Shown piece after piece: positions 34,382 through 45,372 of a DNA stretch of 64,000 nt. The translations under genes and the position numbers were made by a program. The stretch is from Hymenoscyphus infarciens (taxonomy: Eukaryota; Ascomycota; Leotiomycetes; Helotiales; Helotiaceae): assembly GCA_001414345.1 (NCBI GenBank), contig LLCB01000312.1, forward strand, positions 1 to 64,000, read 5' to 3'. The notes under the pieces are model-generated. The model was not told the DNA's origin and made no database searches. It saw only the letters and a program-made list of their open reading frames with translations. Numbering within the stretch: the first letter of the stretch is position 1; each line of letters opens with the position of its first letter.

Positions 34382-35739
34382 GCTAGGTTACTCTACCTCT
34401 CTCTACGGAGTAGGTAGCTTCAGCGTAAGCACAAATTAATTAATTAATCGATTATTAATCTAATTAATATGATTAGTATAGATTAGCTTAGATTAGATTA
34501 TAATTAAATAGTTCCTTGATTAGATTAGATTAATAGAGTTTAATTAATTCGATTAAATTAGATTACTATAATCAAATTACTATATAAATTATAAATATAT
34601 ATATATATCTCTATACTAATTAGTAATAAAGTAGTTATTCTTATACTCGAGCTCTTTCTTTCTATTCTTCTTCTCTTTCTTTTCTTTCTCTACTCTCTAC
34701 TTCCTTCCTTCCTTTATCTCTTCTACTTTTTAGAAGAAGAAAAAACCCTAGCTTTTTAAGCTAGTAATAGTCTTAAAAGTCTAGAATTTAACTATAAATC
34801 AAGTAGTTTCTAATTACTTATAAGGCTTATAAAGCTGATAAAGATTAAATTTAGTATTTATATATATTAGTACTATATATTTACTAGTGAATAATTATAA
34901 GCTAATTTATTAAGGCTTGAAATAAAGAAGTTACGTAGTAAAAAGGCTACTTAGAAGGTCTCGCTTAAGCTTCTAGTATCCTAGAACGCTACTCCGACGC
35001 TATACCGAGTTATTAGTCTATGTTCCGACTTCTTTAGACTAGTAACGTACTATATTAATTCTTTAATTAATTATTAATCTAATTAACGTGATTAGATTAG
35101 ATTAGATTAATAGCGATTAATCTAATCTAATCTAATTATTTCTTACACTAGATAGCTTAGACTTATCTAATAGTTCTAGTTATTACTCTATAGATATAGT
35201 CTATAACTAGCTGAAAATATATTAAAAGTTACTTTATTTATAGCTTTATAATATAGTTAATATATATAATATCTCTTCTTCTTTCTCACGCTTATATATA
35301 GACTTTTATATTATAAATACATTTCTAATAAAGCTCTTAGTTAGAACTTATAGGCTACGTAAATACTATTAATAATTAAAATTTTACTAAGAAATCCTCT
35401 ACGAGAGTTCTTTAGTCTTTATTATAAGTTACTTTAGAAGAGGAAAAAGAGTAGAAGACTTATTTTTATCGCTTTCTAATTCTACTTCTTTATACTTTTT
35501 TTTCTATATATTTATAAGAGCGTTGTTTAGTAATTAGTAGAAGAGGTTAGTAGCGTTTAGTGTATTTTTAGCTAGTTCTAGACTATGCGAACGAGGTACT
35601 AACTAGGACTATTATAACTAGGTATTACTATCTAGCTTAGTAGCCTTAGTTTATAGTATATTATGCTAAAGCTAAAAGGTTGCTATATTTTTAGTGCTAA
35701 AACAGGGGAAATTCGTTCTTATTTGCGATATAGGACGAA

Positions 35740-36275
35740 GCTAAGCTGGTTAGTTAGTAGAGCACTTAGTACTCTAGATCTCTAGATTTTTCGAGTTTAT
35801 AAGTCTGTTCGTTTTCTAAGTAAGGGGATTTTTTTCTTCGAAAAAGACATTTATTACTGAAACATCAGGATTTCACTAGAAGTTATAGAATACTAACTGT
35901 TTTTTTTTGGCCATGTGCACTGAAGCTGAGTGAAAGAGCACTCTGGATCTCTGGAGTTTCGATAGGCTGTCTTTCCACAATTCAACTAGAAGTCCTAGCT
36001 AGAATACTAACCATTTTTGGGAGGTGCAATTAAGCGGGCTAAGTAGAAGAGCTGCACCCTAGATGTGGGTAGGTAGGGTATTTTGAAAAGACATCATTGC
36101 TGAGGTCGGAAAATTAACTAGGAGTCCTGGAACACTAACCATTTTTGGGATATGTAATAAAGCTGAGTAGAAGAGCGCTCTAAGGTAGATGTGGGTTGAA
36201 AAGAGATTATTACTGAGATTACCATACCTAATTCAACTAGGAGTCCCGGAACTGCGACAAGGGAATATATATATA
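35740..36275 (+). repeat. decayed tandem array, four units of ~110-180 bp
   Basis: Units begin near 35740, 35921, 36030 and 36159 with AAGCTGAGTAGAAGAGCGCT-like sequence, then TCTAGATGTGGGT or CTCTGGAGTTTCGA, AAAAGACATCATTGCTGAG, and end CAACTAGGAGTCCTGGAACA + CTAACCATTTTTGGGA. A fifth, poorer piece lies near 36660-36760. The start of each unit has a tRNA-like look. Confidence 0.75.
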
Positions 36276-36844
36276 TATAACGAGAGAGGACTATGTGATT
36301 TGAGAGAGCGTCGCTATAGCCAATCTTACGATTTGCAACGGAGCTAGAATTTTAGTTTTACAAGTATACCTCCAGCTTGCGACATGGATAGATAGCTTCT
36401 AGATCTTTTGGAAATTGCGGAAGCTGAATTCTCTATCAGCCGCCTAACAAGTCTACCAAAGTAAGAAGTTAGACTCTGCGACCTCTTCTTACGATGCGTA
36501 ATATACATAGGTCAAAGATTCTAGACTTACTAGTCTATTTCCTTTACTAGCTCAATTATGAATCTTGTTTATAACAACGGATTATAGTAAAATTATTATA
36601 ATATAGAATAACACTCTTTTCTAGCTAAATCTTAGGTCTTGTTTACTATAGCACACTACTGTAGTTTTATTATAATATATAACAAAGCTAGGTAGAATCT
36701 CTAGATTTCTAAATTCTTGAAATTACATCATACTAACCATTCTTAGGTTGAACACTCTAGATTGGCTAGTCTTCGTGGTCCCCAGCTTACAACAATTCTC
36801 TTTTCTGTCTATATTTTTTTGAGCGAACTACTGAGGTTATTAGT

Positions 36845-37245
36845 GGCATTTGCGATGTGTAACAAGAAAATGTGTGTAGATAAGCAGACTCTAGATCTCT
36901 AGAATTAAATCTCGTCATCTAAATGTTTTGCGATGTGTATCAATTCACATCCTAGCTCTTTCGAGCTTGCACTGGATTTGCCTTCCTGTCTGACTAGTTT
37001 GGATAGCGGTCCGTGTTTATAGGATCTACGAATTTGAAATGCCTTTTGCAATGTGCAACAATTCAACTGGGAAGGGAGGTTGTCTGAGTCTGGAATGGGT
37101 TTTTTGTTTAGCGGATTTACGATGTGCACTAGACGCTGAGTTGGAATCGATATGCAACAGTTTGCTTCATAGCCAAATTTAGTTTCAACAGGAACTTGGT
37201 TAGACTGTGTGTACCTTGGTCTGCGATGTGCAACAATTCACTTTG
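36845..37245 (+). repeat. diverged repeats of TTTGCGATGTGCAACAATTC
   Basis: Motif at about 36851, 36929, 37049, 37118 and 37221, each followed by about 60-120 bp of poorly conserved sequence mentioning TCTGGA, TTGG and AGCC. The most complete copies read GCGATGTGCAACAATTCA. No protein frame explains it. Confidence 0.65.
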
Positions 37246-37340
37246 AAGCCAAATCTGGACTAATGATGTCAAGTATTGAGTTTGGATCAGCGGTGGATTA
37301 GATGGAGTCATTGGGTGTTAGGTTACGAAGCTAGTCATTA

Positions 37341-37659
37341 GGGAATCGATTATTTGGGCATCAGTTCACCGTAGCGAGTAAGTGTGTAGCCTAGTATAGC
37401 TATAATTATTTAAGAGGGTGTATATACTACTTTTAAGGGAGTAGTTTAACTTCTTAACATAATACCCTTTTATTTTTATTAACTATTATATTATATTTAT
37501 AAATTATGTAGATTATAGTCCTTTACTCTTTTTTAAATTAGAAAGGCGTTGTAGTTTATAATAGTTAGTAAGCATAGATATAAGTCTAATCTTTAGTATA
37601 GTGGCCGCAGTGTTTGTACTAGTAACCGTAGCGAGGTGATGCCTAAATAATCGATTCCC
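37341..37659. mobile_element. 319-bp foldback/MITE-like element
   Basis: Left end GGGAATCGATTATTTGGGCA then TCA; right end is the inverted complement TGATGCCTAAATAATCGATT then CCC, 22 of 23 positions matching. A GTAGCGAG motif lies inside both ends. The interior is TA-rich. A further GAATTATTAGGCACCTC just outside (37682-37698) can pair with the right end as a hairpin. No clear target duplication. Confidence 0.62.
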
Positions 37660-38464
37660 AGATTAGAACTCTACTCCGCTGTGAATTATTAGGCACCTCA
37701 GGTTGAGTTGAGAGCTTTGATCTTTATTATGAATTATAAGTGCTTCGGGATTTCTCTCTCGTCACTCGGATCAATTCTGTGTAATACAGCGTGAAGATAA
37801 TACTTGTGTCAGCTGTCGTGCTCATGGGAAAAACGATTCGCGTTTGATGATGATGACATGATGGGTGTGATGGGAAGAAAGCTTGCGAAGACGGGAGCAT
37901 TGGCAAATGGGCGAAGTCGTGTTTTGGAGTCTGGGCAGTGGCTAATCCTTGCATTTTCTTATCTAGACACACCCTGGTATTCATGACCTCACTACTTCCC
38001 ACTTCTATGACTGGTTGGAGAAAAGGTGAGGGTGTGATTCAAGTAAGAAGAGGAAGTAGGCTAGTATTCTTCCTGGTACTCTGAGTCTCTGACGCCGGAA
38101 GGCTGGTGTGGCGTGAAAAGAGGGCGTGCAGATGGGGCTTTGCTGTCGAGGCGTTTGACAGATAAAGAGGTGACCATTTCCCCGCATGTCGAAGACTCTT
38201 ACTCTATTTGATTGAAATTATTTTTGATTGCGAGTTGAAGAAACCAAGGAACAACGCATCAACCGACAAACGAATTATCTAGTTTGGGAAAGAGCTATTA
38301 CATCATCGATCTATCTAGCTTAGCCTTTAAGGTATCTCGAGCTAAGAGCTTGGATTCTCAAAGGGTCCGCGACCTTGTCCCTCAAACTCATTTCCTTTCC
38401 CATCATCATCATCGCATCACAACATCAATCGCGATACGAGAGAAACAACCAAAACATCGTCAAC

Positions 38465-38952
38465 ATGTCACAAATACTCCCCAGAGCATCGACTTGCTAT
38501 CGCTACAGAAATGGGTTCGTCCTCCTCTCCCCTCTCCTCTCTCCCTTTCCCCCTCCCTTTCCCCATCTCCCAAAACTTGAAACTAATCCTTCTTCCCAAA
38601 CAGAATCAGATACACCTACCGATGCTCAGCCTGGCAACGTTTCGGCCGCTGGATCGTAGCCGCCATCCTCATCCTCCTCGCCCTCCTAATCGTAGTCACC
38701 TTCCTCATCGTCTCCCGCAAACGCAAGCGCGCGCGCATGCTCAACAACCCCAACCAAGCTCCTCTACCCTACGGCCAAGGACAAAACCAGAGTGGAGGTG
38801 GATATGCGGTGCCGGGTCAGGGTTATCAACAACAATCGTATGGACAGCAGTATGCACCTCCGCCAGGAGCTCCACCGAATTATGGCGGAAATGAGGCCTA
38901 TTATGGACAGCAGGCGGGAGTTGCGCAACCGGGCAATGCGTATGTGAAGTGA
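38465..38952 (+). CDS. RCR-family membrane protein (Congo red resistance, Rsp5 adaptor-like)
   Basis: Exons 38465..38514 and 38604..38952 (399 nt, 132 aa); the 89-nt intron is phase 2 and very pyrimidine-rich. The short N-terminus carries CYRYRNGIRYTYRCSAW, a two-cysteine lumenal segment as in the RCR family, then one transmembrane helix (about residues 34-53, WIVAAILILLALLIVVTFLI) followed by a basic stop-transfer SRKRKRAR. The cytosolic tail is rich in Q, G, Y and P and contains PPNY at residues 107-110, a PPxY site for WW domains of Rsp5-type ubiquitin ligases. Yeast Rcr1/Rcr2 use such motifs in endosomal/vacuolar sorting and affect chitin deposition. The first ATG preceding the cysteine motif is taken as the start. 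Confidence 0.85.
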
Positions 38953-40616
38953 GGGGCGCAGAGGGGATGAGGGTGGTCTATGGGATACGTGAATGTGAAT
39001 TAATGATGGTATTGGGTTATGGGGGCGTGCATGGATCATTGAATACACACTTTTTTCCTGCATTGAATTATGCTTCCTCGATTTTGCTCCAAGTACCTGG
39101 CTTGCTCGTAATGCCCTAAGTCTAGTTAGTATGTTGAAATACCAGGATTAGTCTAATGACTCAAACTTATTTCTTGATTCAGCTTATTCGATATTTAGTA
39201 GTTCACTCGCGACTCTTTTTGGCTCGCTAACTTACTTGATAACCGCTGGCTTACTCGGAATTTTTGGCCCCCAAATATAGGCTTGACTTGCTCGCTATTT
39301 GGTTGACTTACTAGTGAGTTCACAGAAGCTCGTACATAGTTCTCAAGAAACCACGCGACTAGTGCTCTGACGATCAACTTTGAGATTCTTGAAATCCAAC
39401 AGGTTTCACGGCGTCTGCTTTCACACTGCTTCCTTTGGGCGGGGAGGAGGGCCCTGTTTCCAAAAACACTGTCCTTTTTTAAACAGCCTTGGGGAGCAAA
39501 ATACCTCTCCATTTTCTGAGGTAGCGCTTCGTCCCTCCTATGAATTCTTTTCCCTACAGGTTTATATCTTGAGAAGCTTTTACAATTCTTGTTATGTGTT
39601 GTGGAATACAGTTGCGTTTTCACCAATATCCAAGGTGGAGACTAGGTGGAGTCGTACCCCGTAGGTACCTTAGGGGGGGACGAAGTCAGGGAAAGCACGG
39701 CCTTGACCTCGACCTTTTGATACCCTTGGCAACTGCTGCCAACAAAAAAAAAAGCAAAAATCAGAAACATCAACCCCCAATGAACGCCTTCCGCAGTCTC
39801 CCCATATCTCCACCCTTTCTCACAAATCTAGAAGTCTATATAATAACACATAAGCAGGTCTTTGTTGTAATATACCTCCCGCAGGTTGAGCACCGGAGCA
39901 GGGGCACAATTACCCAACTCCATCCACGCAACAATACCCCCCCTGGGAGGTTGAGCGCACGAACACAGGACCTGAGACACAAGACATTACTTCATCTCTA
40001 CCCTGATTCGACCCAAAGGCAAACACATGGTTACGCCAATTGGGAAACTATGAATTGTTGAACGTTGAGTTCAGAAATCTATCCTGGAGTTCGTTCCCCG
40101 TCCATGTCCTGTACTAGAAGCTTGAGTGACAAGGAAATCCAGTCATTACCTGGGAAGGAGTAGACGCCCTGTGCGTTGAACCTTTTTTGCCTTTTGATTT
40201 TTGAAGTTTCTTTTGCGAGTTAAGAAGTACTCGAGTAGAAGGATTTTAGAGTTGGCGAATGTTAGGTTTACCCCCTCGGGAATCTAACACCAGCGCGGTT
40301 AGGTTTTGAAGCACTTCCCGTTTTATAATTGCACTGTAAGAATTAATACTGGCTTCTAGAACTTGGAGAGCAGAGTACTCTGGACAATTGTTGTACTTAC
40401 GTGCTAGGAAAAAGCAAACTGCTCCCCGATTCCACTGTTTCCCCATTTCCCTAGATCCCCTTTCCCCCCAGCTCGTCATAACCACAAATAAGGAGTTTAG
40501 TGTCGCAATACACATAGGTTGAGCTCGATGGAATCTAGTGTGTTCCGCAGGCCATCTCTACCATTTCCAGATTTGACGAAGAAAATAGGTACTCTCTTTT
40601 TGTATAAGGGCTTGTA

Positions 40617-41440
40617 GGGCGTCCCGTATATACCAAAAGTCGGAAACGACGACTAAATCGCAAATCGCAAATCGTAAATCGTAAATTACAAAAGTTAAGA
40701 GATATAGTAAATCTTAAACTATATTACCCTATTCTCTTGCCCTCTTACGCTCTTGCTCTCTTGCTCTCTTGCTCTCTTGCTCTCTTGCTCTCTTACTCTC
40801 TTGCTCTCTTACTCTCTTGCTCTCTTGCTCTCTTACTCTCTTGCTCTCTTGCTCTCTTGCTCTCTTACTCTCTTGCTCTCTTGCTCTCTTACTCTCTTGC
40901 TCTCTTATTCTATTCTTCTATATATTACGTATACTAAGAGAGTGTAGGAGAGGGCGGGAGAAGGATAAGAGTAGGAGAAGGATAAGAGTGAGGTAAGGGG
41001 GTGAGTAAACATTCTAGGGGAATGTTTTTCCTAGCGTGGGTAAGGGGAGTTTAGAGTAAACATTCCCCCTACTCTTCCCTCTATCCCTCTTCCCCCCTTC
41101 TCTCTTCCCCTCTTCCCTCTTCCCTTCTTTCTCTTTCTCTCTTATTTATTTTAAAATAATAGGAATAATACGATATAAGAGTTAGGTAATAGGGATCGAT
41201 AGCAAGGAGGTAATGTTACTACTATACACGTAATACTCGTTCTCTCTCTTTATCCTTTAATTAGTTACTATAGTTAAGACTACTAGTCTTAATATAGAGA
41301 GGGGGAGAGAGGGGAGAAGGAGGGGAGGGAGAGAGAACTTAAATTAAATAATATTATACTTTAAAAAGTAACACTTTACGATTTACGATTTACGATTTGC
41401 GATTTAGTCGTTTCCGACTTTTGGTATATACGGGATGCCG
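40617..41440. mobile_element. 824-bp non-autonomous DNA element with ~60-bp terminal inverted repeats and TA target sites
   Basis: Left end GGGCGTCCCGTATATACCAA continues AAGTCGGAAACGAC, then ACTAAATCGCAAATCG and CGTAAATCGTAAAT. The right end is its inverted complement with only a few differences (first base, base 5, one 3-bp gap). TA flanks both ends (40615-40616 and 41441-41442), as for Tc1/mariner-type insertions. The inner part of each terminal repeat is itself built of ~8-bp CGTAAATC/CGCAAATC steps. The interior holds a CTCTTGCT microsatellite and G-rich/pyrimidine-rich blocks, with no transposase. Confidence 0.85.
40735..40910 (+). repeat. (TTGCTCTC)n / (TTACTCTC)n minisatellite inside the element
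   Basis: About 22 octamers of TTGCTCTC and TTACTCTC. All three plus frames read through as Leu/Ser/Ala repeats, which are artefacts. Confidence 0.92.
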
Positions 41441-41951
41441 TAGCTTGGGATTGAAACAGGGGGTCTCCTCTCTTGTTGTTGATTTTTGAGTAGAGTTGGA
41501 GTTTAACCGAAGTTATCCACTTTTCAGAATAGATGTCTATTCTGAGGGTTGGATACTAACTTGTGCCACTCGATCACTTTTTTTGTTGAGAAAATGTACT
41601 AGAGATTAACGTGCTGAAAACACTACCGTAGAATGTTAGGTTTCAGCTGTGTTTGTCACGATAGAGAAGCATCGCCGGCCTTGATTCTCTCTGATATGCT
41701 TTTTTCACTAAATACGGAATTGACTAATTACGTCCCTACTATATAGTATATTTAGTAGTAAGTCTAGTAAGCTAAGCTATTAAAACTTGTTATTTGAGAG
41801 TATCTAGAGTACTATAATTAATTTGATAACGTTTCGAATATTTGAAACATATAAAGTATTAGATTCTTATCTAAGTTATATTTACTTAATATAAAAAACT
41901 AGAGTTGTTTTAATATTATATAGAGGTTGACTATAGCGAATCTAGATTATT

Positions 41952-42003
41952 TCTAGACAGAACTGATCAAATCTATAATTAGTGAATAAAATATACCACC
42001 TCG
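41952..42003 (+). repeat. fragment of the dispersed repeat at 3106-3160
   Basis: TTCTAGACAGAACTGATCAA, TAATTAGTGAATAAAA and ACCACCTCG parallel 3106-3160. This copy carries more A/T, consistent with C-to-T decay. Confidence 0.6.
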
Positions 42004-42262
42004 TCACTAGCTATTAAACCGCCTTATAGCACTTCGCGCCGCGTCTCTTATATCGCGTTGAAACCCGCCTATAAAACCCGCAACGAAAAAACTATCAAAA
42101 CCCTAAGGACCCCCGGAGGCCCTTAGGATAACTCGCCCGAGTCCTAGGATTCGGGTTGGTTCAGAATACCTAGATATCCCTTTTCTAGACCCCCAGAGGG
42201 GGCCCAGGATGGAGAGTGGTGATCAGTCAACCCTTCAGAGACCCACCGGCGAACCGCTGGGC

Positions 42263-42293
42263 CACCCTCGCTCAACCGCGGTTAAGGAGGGTG
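42263..42293. other. GC-rich imperfect palindrome
   Basis: CACCCTCGCTCAACCGCGGT then TAAGGAGGGTG: arms CACCCTC/GAGGGTG and a perfect 10-bp AACCGCGGTT centre. It lies 170 bp past the permease stop codon, in a GC-rich patch with another palindrome at about 42102-42127 (CCTAAGGACC...GGCCCTTAGG). Confidence 0.6.
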
Positions 42294-42461
42294 ACAGGAG
42301 AATAATTATTTGTAGTTATGAGAATTTGAAAGATTTGTGGGGAGGGGGTATGGGCGGGGTGGAGGGTGCGATGTGATTGGATGAGATGGGTCCACGGATG
42401 GGACTAAAGCGACACCAGCAGTGAATTGAAAAGGCGTTTATTCGCTACCATTATACTAGAT

Positions 42462-44544
42462 TTAAACGTCACTCTTCACGACTTCCTTACTTCCACTCTC
42501 CAAACTTCCTCGGTATCCTATTGGAGCTTGACCTTCAACAGCCGACGAGCGATGTACATCCATCTCGAATGGACTGCTGCCCCTCTGTTTCTCCGCTGGG
42601 AAGATGGTGTGAAGAATCCAATGTGTAAAACCAGACACAAAAAAGCCAAAGAAGTAAGAGAGATCGTAGACGTGATCCCATCCATTGCCGTTGGCGGTAA
42701 CCTGTATTCTGCGAATGAAACCAGCTATATATACCCAAGTCAGTTTTATAGTGGCGAAAAGGGTTTGGGGGAATGAGAGAAGAACATACGTAAAAGAGGC
42801 CAAACACCCATAGCCCAAGCCACAATCGCCCTCCAATTAAAACCCATGGTATACCAATAAGCACTCTCCTTCCCACTCTTATACAAATCCCCAACATGCA
42901 ACTCTCCCCTCCTCACCAAGAAATAATCAAAGATCAAAATACCAGTCATACCACTCAAAAAGATACTCCATCCAGAAAGGACATTTATGAAAGTCGTGAC
43001 ACTATTTACGAAGTTCCAAGGACAGATCGCTACAGCAATGACGGTGAGAATGTAACATCCTCGACGGATGTTTATCCAACGCGGACAGAGAGCTGCCATG
43101 TCCATTCCGGTGGAGATGGCGTTGAGCACGATGCAGAGTGCCATCTGGGAAGAGAGGAAGGCGAGGCCGGCGAAGAAGGTTCCAGCTCGTGCGGCGGGAG
43201 TCAGGGAGACTTTTTGTATGTGAAGGAGGAGTTCGAAGGGGTTCCAGAAGTATTCGCCGTAAATTTGGTTGGTAGCTGAGGTTATGATTACACCACAGAG
43301 AGCGGTGATGATGATGGTTAAGGGACATGTTACACCCTGACCAAAGTAAGAGGCAGTGGGAGTTTTCGCGTATCTCGTCCAATCTGGTTTTGGTTAAGAA
43401 TGGAATCGAAATTGGGGATTGGCTGGTTGAACTTACCGGATTGTCCGACGATACCACCACTCCAAAGCCCGAGGATTGCTTGGATTCCGTATACTACGTT
43501 CCAGCTTAACACACTCCCAGACTCGGTTGCTGGAGAACTGATCAATTTCCCTGCACCATGTGCTGTTCGAACAGACCAAATCAGCATCCCAAAGATGTTA
43601 CATGTGATCATCACAAATGCAATCTAGACCTTCGAATTAGCTTCTATTCGAACAAAAAAGGACGAAAACCAACTGACTCTAAGTGGCAATTGAAGCTTCT
43701 CTGGCCGAATGAGAAGTAGGGGTGAGAAAATAGCAAGGAAGATAAAGAAGCTGACTAGGCTACACGTATCGACATTTGCCGAAAGGGGGAGAGTGTTGTT
43801 CATGTAAGCGAACTTTGGTCCGATGACGGCTCCAAGGATAATCTTTACTGCTTGTCCTCCCCAGTAGGTTTGTACTCCCATCCAAATACAAGCAGTGACG
43901 ATACGATTCAGAACTGGCCAGAATCCACCAAGCATACCCCAGGATCTACGAACCCATTAGTCCAGAGTATATATCTGTGAAGCAAAGTGGGGAACCTACG
44001 CTCGCGACATAACAGTAAATCCAAGGTGATCGTTACTCCCCATCCAACCTGCCACAACAGCAATCATAGAGATGATTAACGAGGAACCCACAATCACACC
44101 TCTAGAAGATGGGAAGTCAGTATTTGGCTATCAAAAAATGTCTCGGGATTCGGCGCAGGAGAAGAGCTGTCGTTCAGAAGTGACTCAGGAGTGATTCAAG
44201 AGAATGAAAGTGGGAAAACCATGTCCCCATTACCTACATCGCCTGTCCAACACTCAAACCCAAAGCGAGAAGTGTAGAACCAGCGGTCCATGCGGAATTA
44301 TTTGCTCCGGTGATGATCCAGTATCCTGCGAAGCCTTGCCAATTCCATGTCCTTCTGTCTTCGGGGATTGGAATCAGGTCTCGATTGCACCACTGTATTT
44401 CTCGTTAATTACTTGATTGGGTATTGAAACTCCAGAACTCGGGGAACATGCATATGTATTCTCGTAATTCGCATCTTCGTCGACAGGACATTCGAGTTTA
44501 TTGGCCCAGTATGAGATCCGCTCTTTGGTCCGTTGGGAAACCAT
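42462..44544 (-). CDS. NCS1-family nucleobase/allantoin-type permease (Fur subfamily)
   Basis: Seven exons: 44544..44431, 44392..44238, 44101..44000, 43945..43678, 43623..43437, 43383..42790 and 42724..42462 (1683 nt, 560 aa; all phases agree). NCS1 transporters import uracil, allantoin, uridine, cytosine/purines or thiamine with H+ across the plasma membrane. Diagnostic parts: WCNRDLIPIPEDRRTWNWQG at the first membrane segment, TGANNSAWTAGS, VMSRASWGMLGGFWPVLNRI, VQTYWGGQAVKIILGAVIGP, and the late GILIFDYFLVRRGELHVGDL with CPWNF before it. About 12 membrane helices and a cytosolic C-tail are expected. The first intron is only 38 nt. Substrate cannot be read from sequence; the subfamily is closest to fungal uracil/allantoin permeases. 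It diverges from the dioxygenase gene at 45373. Confidence 0.9.
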
Positions 44545-44690
44545 TTTCGTAAGTGTGGGGTTGGATGACTTCGATTCTTGAGAAGCAGCAGCAATCCAGA
44601 CCACGAAAGGAGGAGGTGCAACGAAATCTTTATGTCACCTCAACCCAAGGTTAAAGTATCACAATCTATCTCATGGCCCATAAGCTGTAA

Positions 44691-44696
44691 GATAAG
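44691..44696 (+). promoter_or_regulatory. GATAAG motif upstream of the permease
   Basis: GATAAG, about 150 bp upstream of the permease start. It fits the AreA/Nit2 GATA site used in nitrogen-regulated permease promoters. A single 6-bp match is weak evidence. Confidence 0.3.
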
Positions 44697-44899
44697 GAAC
44701 CCAAATATCCCCTCGCCCAGTATTCCCCAACATAAGCTCCCATCTCTGTCTCCATATCTTAACGGGCCAAGGGGAATATCCACAGTTCTTACAACGATAC
44801 TTTCTCACATCTCTCATTGGTTGTTTTCTACGGGAATTAGACTGCAAATATATCTAAACGAGGAAAGTTGGCCGATCGAGGACGAAAGTGGGGTAGGCA

Positions 44900-45143
44900 A
44901 GCTCCCGGTGGACAGAAAAAGCGGCAGTAAATGTTAAGGCATATTCAGTTCATGCCTGCCTATCTTACTTGTTATTCTAACTTTCTGAAGTAACTTAGTT
45001 TGATTATCTAAACCTTCTCGGATGATATTCTAAATTGTTTGAGATATCTAGAGTAATTACTTTAAATTACCCTAGGTAGTTGGAACAACAAGCAATGTAG
45101 GCAGGTACTAATAGTGCCATGGTTTCTGTCCACAGCGAGGCAC
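44900..45143. mobile_element. MITE family copy 2, in the permease/dioxygenase divergent promoter
   Basis: About 244 bp. Left end GCTCCCGGTGGACAGAAAAA then GCGGCAGTAAAT; right end, read as complement, GCCTCGCTGTGGACAGAAAC then CATGGCACTATT: an imperfect inverted repeat of ~32 bp. Interior GAGTAATTACTTTAAATTAC then AGTTGGAACAACAAG matches the other two copies. No open frame. Confidence 0.75.
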
Positions 45144-45372
45144 GGAAGAGTCTATCCTAGTTACCTATCTCGATCGGGCAACTCTTAGTAGATCTGATTC
45201 GATAGTTTGAGGGTGGGAGAGAATAAGTAAGCTTACTCTTTGCCCGATCTTATGTAACATCGGAGTTTCTTAACCGTCTTGTGTTGTGTAACCTATTTCA
45301 AGGACTGTTCAAACACTTCACGGATTCTCCATCACGCTTCGAAGAAACATCAGTTACCAAACGCACAACAAA

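Larger units (their letters stand above)
33202..38464. other. 5.2-kb intergenic region of repeats and relic DNA
   Basis: No cellular gene found. Begins with the 3' flank of the fusion gene, passes through microsatellites (33.4-34.4 kb), TA-rich RIP-like sequence (34.4-35.7 kb), a decayed tandem array (35.7-36.3 kb), diverged motif copies (36.8-37.3 kb), a foldback element, then the RCR-gene promoter. Confidence 0.65.
38953..42461. other. 3.5-kb intergenic region with a DNA-transposon-like element
   Basis: No gene recognised between RCR and the permease. 39.0-40.6 kb is ordinary-composition sequence with only short open frames. 40617-41440 is an inverted-repeat element. 41.7-42.0 kb is TA-rich relic sequence, and 42.05-42.3 kb is GC-rich with several short hairpins. 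Confidence 0.6.

Noticed and set aside
35740..35820. Functional tRNA gene
   Set aside because: A-box-like and B-box-like remains are present, but no acceptor stem or cloverleaf could be drawn by hand.
39594..40061. 155-codon plus-strand open frame
   Set aside because: Alternates between basic and low-complexity stretches with no recognisable family, intron signals or start context.
40737..40996. Three overlapping plus-strand open frames of Leu/Ser/Ala repeats
   Set aside because: They are translations of the octamer microsatellite in all three frames, inside a DNA element; no start context or homology.
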